Shown piece after piece: positions 58,635 to 64,000 of a stretch of DNA of 64,000 nucleotides. The stretch's first letter is position 1, and every line of letters begins with the position of its first letter. This stretch comes from Thermanaerothrix sp034436175 (GTDB lineage: Bacteria > Chloroflexota > Anaerolineae > Anaerolineales > Anaerolineaceae), in NCBI GenBank assembly GCA_964427505.1, contig CAYRUO010000001.1:1-64000 (forward strand). Reading direction: 5' to 3'. Below the pieces are notes generated by a model that saw only the letters and a list, made by a program, of their open reading frames with translations, made no database searches and was not told the DNA's origin. The translations under genes and the position numbers were made by a program.

Positions 58635-60122
58635 TTATTCCCTATAAGTCAAGTCGGATTGTCCCCATACGCGCATGAGTAAGACGTAGAACTGGATCAT
58701 TCGGCCCAAATTTTCGATAGAAAGGTGTTCGTTCGTGCCGTGAATTCCTTCGAGGTCGGTGGGGGTCAGAGCATAAGGGATAAAGCGATAAACCTGGGGG
58801 CAAATTTGGGCGTAGTAGCGCGCATCGGAAGCCATTACCATTAAGTATGGGGCAACCAAGGCGTGGGGGTAAACGCTGGTGATGACTTGGTGGAGCGCTT
58901 GGTAGGCCGGCGTGTGAGTGGGCGAGACGGGTGAGGGTGCCCAGGCAGCGCCGGGGACAATCTCGATCTGGATATTGGGATCATCCACCACTCGGCGCAC
59001 GTGTTCTAAAACGGTGATCGGGTTCTCGCCCGGTAGGATGCGGGCATTGAGCCAGGCTTCGGCCTGGGGAGGGAGCACATTTTCTTTCACTCCCCCACGA
59101 ATCAAGGTAGGGGTGAGGGTGGTGCGGATTAAGGCATTGGTACGTGGATCTCGGCTTAGGCGGCGGGTCAGCCATGGCCCGAATAACCAGGTATTGGCCA
59201 GTAAAAATTGCGAAGTGGGTGACGCAGCGCTACCCACGGCGGCAAAGAGGTGCCGGATATGCTCGAGACGTGCCGGCAGAGGTTGAGCCACTAGGCGGGT
59301 AAGGGCGCGTGCCAGCAATGAAATGGCATTATCCTGGGGCGGAAGTGCGGCGTGCCCGCTTTCACCCTCTGCTTTGAGGTGTAAAACGGCAAAACCTTTC
59401 TCGGAGACACCGATCAGGGCGATTGGGCCATGGATTCCGCGCACCATGCCCTCGGTCACTGCGCCGCCCTCGTCAAGCACGGCCAAAGGGTGAATGCCCT
59501 GTTCGGCCAGCCAGGTAGCGATTTGGGCTGCCCCACGCTGTCCCCTTATTTCTTCATCCTCCCCCAAAGCCAAATAGATGGTGCGTTCAGGTTGATAACC
59601 TTCGCGTAGAAGGTGTTCTACGGCTTCAAAAATGGCAACGAGTGACCCTTTCATATCTAAAGCGCCGCGCCCCCAGACGGCGCCGTCTGCGATGACCCCC
59701 TCAAAGGGCGGGTAACGCCATCCGCTGGCAAGCCCTTCATCGGCGGGCACGACGTCAAGATGGGCTGAGAAGAGCACCGGGGCAAGTTCAGAGTTTTTTC
59801 CGTGCCAAATATAAAGTTGGCTGTAATGGCCGAAGCGCAGGCGTTCTAACGAAGCATGAACGCGGGGATAGCGCTGTTCCAACCAGGCGTGGAAAGCAGT
59901 GAAGGCTTCCGGTTCGGGGGGCGGTTGATTGGTTAGGGTGATGGTGCGGAAGCGGAGTGCTTCGGCTAAGTGTTCGGCGGCGATGTCGGCTTCACATTTG
60001 GGTAGGGGAAGGGGAGGATACGTGTACGGCGGACGGGTGAAGCGTGCCGTTCGCATCAACATGATGGCGAGAAGAAATAGCAAAACGGCAGGAATCAAGG
60101 TCAGAAGCACTGACATCGGCAT
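58635..60122 (-). CDS. M20 metallopeptidase (carboxypeptidase S/PM20D1-like), membrane-anchored
   Basis: The 495-residue enzyme has one N-terminal membrane helix (LTLIPAVLLFLLAIMLM) and a co-catalytic zinc peptidase domain: LFSAHLDVVPAD (His, Asp), VWGRGALDMKG (bridging Asp), LALGEDEEIRGQRGA (Glu base and ligand), LDEGGAV (Asp) and EGIHGTNEHLSIE (His). The insertion with SEKGFAVLHLKAEGESGHAA is the dimerisation lid. Related enzymes cleave peptides or hydrolyse and form N-acyl amino acids. It lies 26 bases downstream of recO in the same orientation. The substrate is open. Confidence 0.87.
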   Translation of the reverse strand: MPMSVLLTLIPAVLLFLLAIMLMRTARFTRPPYTYPPLPLPKCEADIAAEHLAEALRFRTITLTNQPPPEPEAFTAFHAWLEQRYPRVHASLERLRFGHYSQLYIWHGKNSELAPVLFSAHLDVVPADEGLASGWRYPPFEGVIADGAVWGRGALDMKGSLVAIFEAVEHLLREGYQPERTIYLALGEDEEIRGQRGAAQIATWLAEQGIHPLAVLDEGGAVTEGMVRGIHGPIALIGVSEKGFAVLHLKAEGESGHAALPPQDNAISLLARALTRLVAQPLPARLEHIRHLFAAVGSAASPTSQFLLANTWLFGPWLTRRLSRDPRTNALIRTTLTPTLIRGGVKENVLPPQAEAWLNARILPGENPITVLEHVRRVVDDPNIQIEIVPGAAWAPSPVSPTHTPAYQALHQVITSVYPHALVAPYLMVMASDARYYAQICPQVYRFIPYALTPTDLEGIHGTNEHLSIENLGRMIQFYVLLMRVWGQSDLTYRE

Positions 60123-60147
60123 CCCCCGATGAGAAGTTTCTTTTGTA

Positions 60148-60993
60148 TTATAGGTCAGTTGTAGTATCTGGGGCGGCGATAGGAGAGCTTTTTTCAGGGG
60201 AGTGGGAAGAACTTTTATCGGTTGGAAGATTCTGGCGCACCTGCCGCAGAAACTCAGGGCTGTTCAGGCGTGCTTCCAAAATATAGGTAAGGTAGTCCTG
60301 AAGGATCCGCTCCATTTCGGCGGCAACAGCAGGTGTGGGACGGGCACGACGGGCTTCGGCGTAGGTACTGCGCTGTAGATGGCGCAGATAACGCAACGCG
60401 TTCATAGATATTGGGCGCGCTGAGGGCTCCAATTTGCCACACGCTGGACAGAGCACGCCCCCCAACATAGATGAAAAATACTGATCTTCGGGTTGAATGG
60501 GCTGACGGCAGGCAATGCACTCGGACAATTCGGGGCGGAAGCCGGCCAGATCAAGGATATGCAGTTCAAAATAGCGCAGGATAAGCCCGGGTGGGTCTAG
60601 ATTCTCGTCCAAGCGGCGCAGGGTATCTACCAACAAGCGGTAGAGGTTGGGGTTGGGGCCTTCTTCGTAGGTCAAGCGTTCTAATAATTCCACCACGTAA
60701 CTGGCGTAGCCAATGCCTTCAAGGTCACCGTGCAAGGCTAAGTTGGCTTCCAGGGTTTCGGCTTGGGTGACGATCCATAAATCACGCCCCCGTGCCAGCA
60801 CCAAGGCAACGCGGGTGAAGGGTTCCAGGTGGCCGGCCTTACGCGAGCGGATGCGGCGTGCTCCTTTTGCCACCGCCCGCATTCGTCCGTGCTCGCGGGT
60901 GAAGAGTGTGAGCAGGCGGTCGGCCTCTCCCCATTCGTGGTGCTCGAGCACCACGGCTTCAACCTTAAGCACACGTTCCTGGGCCGGATTCAT
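60148..60993 (-). CDS. recO: DNA repair protein RecO
   Basis: The 281-residue protein has the N-terminal OB fold (KVEAVVLEHHEWGEADRLLT, LFTREHGRMRAVAKGARR), the helical middle (ELLERLTYEEGPNPNLYRLL) and the zinc site with four cysteines (ECIACRQPI and GGVLCPACGKLE). RecO anneals DNA and helps load RecA on SSB-coated DNA in the RecFOR path. The C-terminal ~35 residues are low-complexity and Ser/Pro-rich. It follows cdd by 27 bases, a grouping seen in Gram-positive-type bacteria. Confidence 0.93.
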   Translation of the reverse strand: MNPAQERVLKVEAVVLEHHEWGEADRLLTLFTREHGRMRAVAKGARRIRSRKAGHLEPFTRVALVLARGRDLWIVTQAETLEANLALHGDLEGIGYASYVVELLERLTYEEGPNPNLYRLLVDTLRRLDENLDPPGLILRYFELHILDLAGFRPELSECIACRQPIQPEDQYFSSMLGGVLCPACGKLEPSARPISMNALRYLRHLQRSTYAEARRARPTPAVAAEMERILQDYLTYILEARLNSPEFLRQVRQNLPTDKSSSHSPEKSSPIAAPDTTTDL

Positions 60994-61020
60994 GACCGCT
61001 TTGCTTTTGTGGAAAAAAAG

Positions 61021-61431
61021 TTACCGATCCCGCAGGTTTTGTGGCCCAAAGGCATGGGGCAAAAGATCATTCACCGTGGCTTCCTGAAGGATTTCGCCCT
61101 GAGGGTTGGCAATAATGACCAGGGTGTGGAGGCCAAACTCGCTCAACACCTGGCGACACGAGCCACACGGAAAGCCACCATCCTGGCTGACCACAGCAAT
61201 GGCGATAAACTCGCGTTCACCTTCGGAGACGGCCTTGAAGACGGCGACGCGTTCGGCGCAGATGCCATCCGGGTAGGCTGCGTTTTCGACATTGACGCCA
61301 TCATAAATCTTCCCTGAGGCGGTTAATAAGGCGGCGCCAACCGTATAGCCTGAATAAGGGGCATAGGCCCACTGTCGAGCTTCAAGCGCTGTGGCTACTA
61401 ACTGCTGGCGTGTTGTGTTGTCGAGCATCAT
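61021..61431 (-). CDS. cdd: Cytidine deaminase
   Basis: The 136-residue enzyme turns cytidine into uridine for nucleotide salvage. The homotetrameric CDA zinc site is complete: NAAYPDGICAERVAVFKAVS (Cys and proton-shuttle Glu) and GGFPCGSCRQVLSEFG (two Cys). The N-terminal helix and YAPYSGYTVGAALLT are also typical. ATG 61431 is chosen, with AGGAAG five bases upstream; the open frame to 61500 lies inside the corC-like gene. The start overlaps the 3' end of that gene by 50 bases, so the genes are tightly linked. Confidence 0.93.
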   Translation of the reverse strand: MMLDNTTRQQLVATALEARQWAYAPYSGYTVGAALLTASGKIYDGVNVENAAYPDGICAERVAVFKAVSEGEREFIAIAVVSQDGGFPCGSCRQVLSEFGLHTLVIIANPQGEILQEATVNDLLPHAFGPQNLRDR

Positions 61432-62686
61432 TTGCTTCCTCCTCGGTTGGGGGTTGAGAGGGCTGGCGGATGGCATGTACGCGGCGGATGCGGCGACCAC
61501 TGACCTGTTCTACAATGAAGGTCCAGTCGCCCACTTGGATCTGCTCGCCACCCAACGGCACTTTGCCCACGACGCTGTAAACATACCCTCCCAGTGTATC
61601 TGCAACGTCTGTATCTAAGTTCAAATCAAGCAAATCGTTCACATCATCCAGGGAGAGCCGTCCATGCAGAATATACTCGTCTGGCCCAAGTTTTTGGTAA
61701 GGCAGTTCTTCGCTCTGATCATATTCGTCCCGAATTTCACCCACGATCTCTTCGACAATGTCCTCGAGGGTAACCAAGCCGGCGGTGCCCCCATATTCAT
61801 CTACCACAATGGCCATGTGAATACTGCGCACCTGCATCTCGCGCAACAGGTCATCCACCTTTTTGGATTCGGGCACAAAGTAAGCCGGGCGGAGGAAAGG
61901 ACGGATGGTGGAAGGTTTCTCTGGTTCGAGTTGAATGCGGAGAAGATCTTTGGCGTAGAGCAGGCCGATAATGTTGTCTATGGTTTCTTCATAGACCGGG
62001 ACGCGGGAATGGCCGGATTGGGTGAACGCGCGGATCGCCTCTTCCACGGTAGCGCTGGCTTCCAGGGCCAGGATATCAATGCGGGGTACCATGATCTCGC
62101 GGGCCAGGGTATCCCCAAACTGGAAGATGGAATAGATCATCTCGCGTTCGCCCTTTTCCAGGCTGCCCGGCGTATCTTCATTTTCAACCCAGGCGCGTAG
62201 TTCGTCTTCGGTGACGGCATGCGGCGAGGTTTCCACGGTCGCCCGCCCGCCGCGCAGGGCGATTAGCAAAACCGTTACAGGGCGGAGTAGAAAGCCCAAC
62301 AAACGATAAAAACTATAGAGGCGTAGAACCCAAGTTTCGGCATGGGAGGCGATAGCGCCTTCAAGAAGGTGCTCAACGGCTAAAATGAAACCGCCCACCA
62401 GCGCCACGCCCAACCAATTGGTGACCAGGGTAGGGCCTAACCCCAGCAAGGTTTGCCATAAAGCCCAGCCCAAGAGTAGATGCAAAAGCGAGAGAATAAA
62501 CCGCAACCCCACTCGCAAGTGAGGGTCTTCTAAAAGACGGATGGCACGTTCGACTTCCTGTTCGCGTCCTTCAGCCCGCAGAATTAGACGCCCGCGCTGA
62601 GCGCTGAGTAGCGCGGCACGTAACAGTGCCACGCCCCAATCCAAAAGCAGTAAGCTAATTAGCCCGATACCGAGAAAGTTACTCAT
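61382..62686 (-). CDS. CNNM/CorC-family membrane protein with CBS pair
   Basis: The 434-residue protein has a DUF21 (CNNM) membrane domain with 3-4 helices (~1-180), two CBS domains (~200-320; MVPRIDILALEASATVEEAI, MAIVVDEYGGTAGLVTLEDI) and a CorC_HlyC domain (~335-415; LDLNLDTDVADTLGGYVYSV). Related proteins export Mg2+ or other divalent ions. It overlaps the glmU-like gene by eight bases and cdd by 50, in an apparent operon. Confidence 0.88.
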   Translation of the reverse strand: MSNFLGIGLISLLLLDWGVALLRAALLSAQRGRLILRAEGREQEVERAIRLLEDPHLRVGLRFILSLLHLLLGWALWQTLLGLGPTLVTNWLGVALVGGFILAVEHLLEGAIASHAETWVLRLYSFYRLLGFLLRPVTVLLIALRGGRATVETSPHAVTEDELRAWVENEDTPGSLEKGEREMIYSIFQFGDTLAREIMVPRIDILALEASATVEEAIRAFTQSGHSRVPVYEETIDNIIGLLYAKDLLRIQLEPEKPSTIRPFLRPAYFVPESKKVDDLLREMQVRSIHMAIVVDEYGGTAGLVTLEDIVEEIVGEIRDEYDQSEELPYQKLGPDEYILHGRLSLDDVNDLLDLNLDTDVADTLGGYVYSVVGKVPLGGEQIQVGDWTFIVEQVSGRRIRRVHAIRQPSQPPTEEEANDARQHNTPAVSSHSA

Positions 62687-63755
62687 AGTGTGCAGATAAA
62701 TCGTCTGTTGCAGAGGTGGCTGATGGCGATTGTCCTGCCTCTGCAGCCCAAATAAGATTCATTCCTGAGGGGGGAAGGATGGAGGTGCCGGGTGCAATCT
62801 GCTGACCATGCAAAGCGCACCCGACCAGATGGCAGTTTTCACCCACTCTGACGTCTTGCAATGACGTAAAGGGGCCAATGCGGCAGTTTGCCCCGATTTG
62901 AGTCATGCCGCGCAGGGAGGTAAAAGGATAAATGATGGTGTCCATCCCGATTTGTACGTCAACCTCGATATACGTGCTGGTCGGATCCACAAAGGTGACG
63001 CCCTGGTCCATCCAGGCTGAGATAATGCGCTGTCGCATGACGGCCTCGGCTTCGGCTAAGTGGGCACGGGTATTGATCCCAAGGGCTTCTTGAGGATCAT
63101 CCAGCACCAGGGCTTGGACATGTAGACCATCCTGAGCGGCGATACCGACCACATCGGTAAGGTAATACTCCCCTTTGGGCGAAAGTGGCACGCGGCGCAG
63201 GGCGTTCCAAATCCAATCGGCTCTGAAACAATAAACACTGGCATTGAGTTCGCGGATGGCCAGTTGCTCCGGGGTGGCCTGGGCTTCTTCTACGATTCCC
63301 TGCACGTGACCCTCCGGTCCGCGCAGGATGCGCCCAAAACCGTAAGAATTTTCGCTGATCAGGGTGACCAGGCTGAGCGGCCCGGAATTGTTGGATTGTA
63401 ACGCGATCAGGCGGCGAAACGTGGTTGGCGTCAATAAGGGCATATCCCCGGTCACCACCAGGATGAGATCGGTTTGTCCATCGAGAAGAGGTTCTGCCAT
63501 TTGCAATGCGTGCGCCGTTCCCAACTGCTCAGTCTGGTAGGCAAAGCGCACCCCGTTCCCGATGGCCTGGCGCACCTGATCGGCGCCGTGCCCGATCACC
63601 ACAACCGGCGGTTCGGTGGTCACGGCGCGTACGGCGCGCAGAACGTGATGAATAATAGGCAGTCCGGCCAGAGGATGAAGAACTTTGGGCAGGTTGGATT
63701 TCATCCGCTTGCCGTAGCCGGCGGCCAGGATGACGGGGGTGATGCGTTGACTCAT
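62679..63755 (-). CDS. GlmU-like nucleotidyltransferase with shortened left-handed beta helix
   Basis: The 358-residue protein begins with the GlmU uridyltransferase signature VILAAGYGKRMKSNLPKVLH, then GTAHALQMAEPLL, TGDMPLLTPTTF and GEYYLTDVVGIAAQDG, so UDP-sugar formation from a sugar-1-phosphate is expected. The C-terminal hexapeptide region (~250-330; VDVQIGMDTIIYPFTSLRGM) stops after a few turns, whereas GlmU is usually ~450-460 residues with the acetyl-CoA site further on. The acetyltransferase half is therefore missing or incomplete, and the substrate could be GlcNAc-1-P supplied by another enzyme. GGAGG lies 12 bases before ATG 63755. Confidence 0.82.
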   Translation of the reverse strand: MSQRITPVILAAGYGKRMKSNLPKVLHPLAGLPIIHHVLRAVRAVTTEPPVVVIGHGADQVRQAIGNGVRFAYQTEQLGTAHALQMAEPLLDGQTDLILVVTGDMPLLTPTTFRRLIALQSNNSGPLSLVTLISENSYGFGRILRGPEGHVQGIVEEAQATPEQLAIRELNASVYCFRADWIWNALRRVPLSPKGEYYLTDVVGIAAQDGLHVQALVLDDPQEALGINTRAHLAEAEAVMRQRIISAWMDQGVTFVDPTSTYIEVDVQIGMDTIIYPFTSLRGMTQIGANCRIGPFTSLQDVRVGENCHLVGCALHGQQIAPGTSILPPSGMNLIWAAEAGQSPSATSATDDLSAHYE

Positions 63756-63783
63756 AGACGCGGTTGTCCTCCGAAAAACAAAC

Positions 63784-63818
63784 GAGTCTTGCCAGGCATT
63801 GCCCTAGCGGCAAGACTC
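63784..63818 (-). terminator. Terminator after the tRNA-Gln gene
   Basis: A perfect 10-bp stem (63784-63793 with 63809-63818), 15-nt loop. On the minus strand it is followed by GTTTGTTTTTC. It ends the tRNA-Gln transcript upstream of the glmU-like gene. Confidence 0.75.
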
Positions 63819-63891
63819 ACGGGGTAGGATGTGCGGCGTGATGACGAAGGTAAAGGTGGGTCTTGGGCTTCGTTCATTGCCGACCACTAGG

Positions 63892-63962
63892 CTGGGGCGC
63901 CTGGATTCGAACCAAGATCCACGGATCCAAAGTCCGGTGTGCTGCCATTGCACCACGCCCCA
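63892..63962 (-). tRNA. tRNA-Gln (TTG)
   Basis: The minus strand folds as a cloverleaf with acceptor TGGGGCG/CGCCCCA, T loop TTCGAAT and anticodon loop CTTTGGA, anticodon TTG. G73 fits glutamine identity. CC is encoded after G73 but the final A is not. Confidence 0.92.
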
Positions 63963-64000
63963 GTGCTTGCGTGAGAGCGCCCTTTATTTTAATCGCAAAT

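Overview
This window most likely comes from a Chloroflexota genome, probably Anaerolineae-like. The reasons are indirect: moderate-to-high GC, several secreted proteins with Pro/Thr linkers, a very long multi-GAF histidine kinase, a Gram-positive-style DinG with a fused exonuclease, a DegV protein, and small uncharacterised exported proteins typical of that phylum. No rRNA or ribosomal protein gene is present to settle it. Coding density is high, no gap exceeds 300 bases, and I see no transposon, prophage, CRISPR array or plasmid function. This looks like ordinary chromosome with several unusual arrangements.

Layout. 1-734: tail of an exported CBM9-like protein. 800-5730 (minus): thioredoxin/TPR protein, two small proteins, two L,D-transpeptidases and an N-acetylmuramoyl-alanine amidase (cell wall). 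5830-6976: flavin reductase and AMMECR1 protein. 7030-13055: GntR regulator, solute-binding lipoprotein, two permeases, ROK kinase and SIS-domain isomerase/deaminase, which reads as a sugar or amino-sugar uptake operon. 13540-15126: promoter, His-rich leader peptide, attenuator and hisD. 15143-17329 (minus): two secreted proteins. 17578-26525: signalling operon of REC-GGDEF-like protein, 2283-residue kinase, REC protein and an alpha/beta hydrolase lacking its nucleophile. 26593-29681: MFS exporter, deacetylase-fold protein, membrane protein and hemerythrin.

29769-33195 (minus) holds a tightly coupled operon of radical SAM protein, VOC-fold protein and a PlsY-DegV fusion, the most novel-looking unit here. 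34048-36979: PerR-type regulator with a perfect PerR box, coupled to a P1B-4 metal-efflux ATPase. 37110-39560: NitT/TauT-type ABC importer. 39582-42502 (minus): menA and a BcsA-like glycosyltransferase with PilZ. 42675-46932: DinG, a YbjN-like protein and a DUF72 protein. 46956-49667: initiator tRNA, a KstD-like flavoprotein and a PadR regulator. 49738-52239 (minus): HerA-like ATPase. 52428-55772: membrane glycosyltransferase, small membrane protein and CYTH protein. 55778-63755 (minus): a co-directional run of glmU-like, corC-like, cdd, recO, M20 peptidase, lytic-transglycosylase-like protein and alpha/beta hydrolase, preceded by tRNA-Gln.

Themes: lipid and wall building (PlsY-DegV, Ldt pair, amidase, GlmU-like, BcsA-like), two-component and nucleotide signalling, and metal/peroxide stress. 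Several genes appear to be transcribed with almost no 5' leader.
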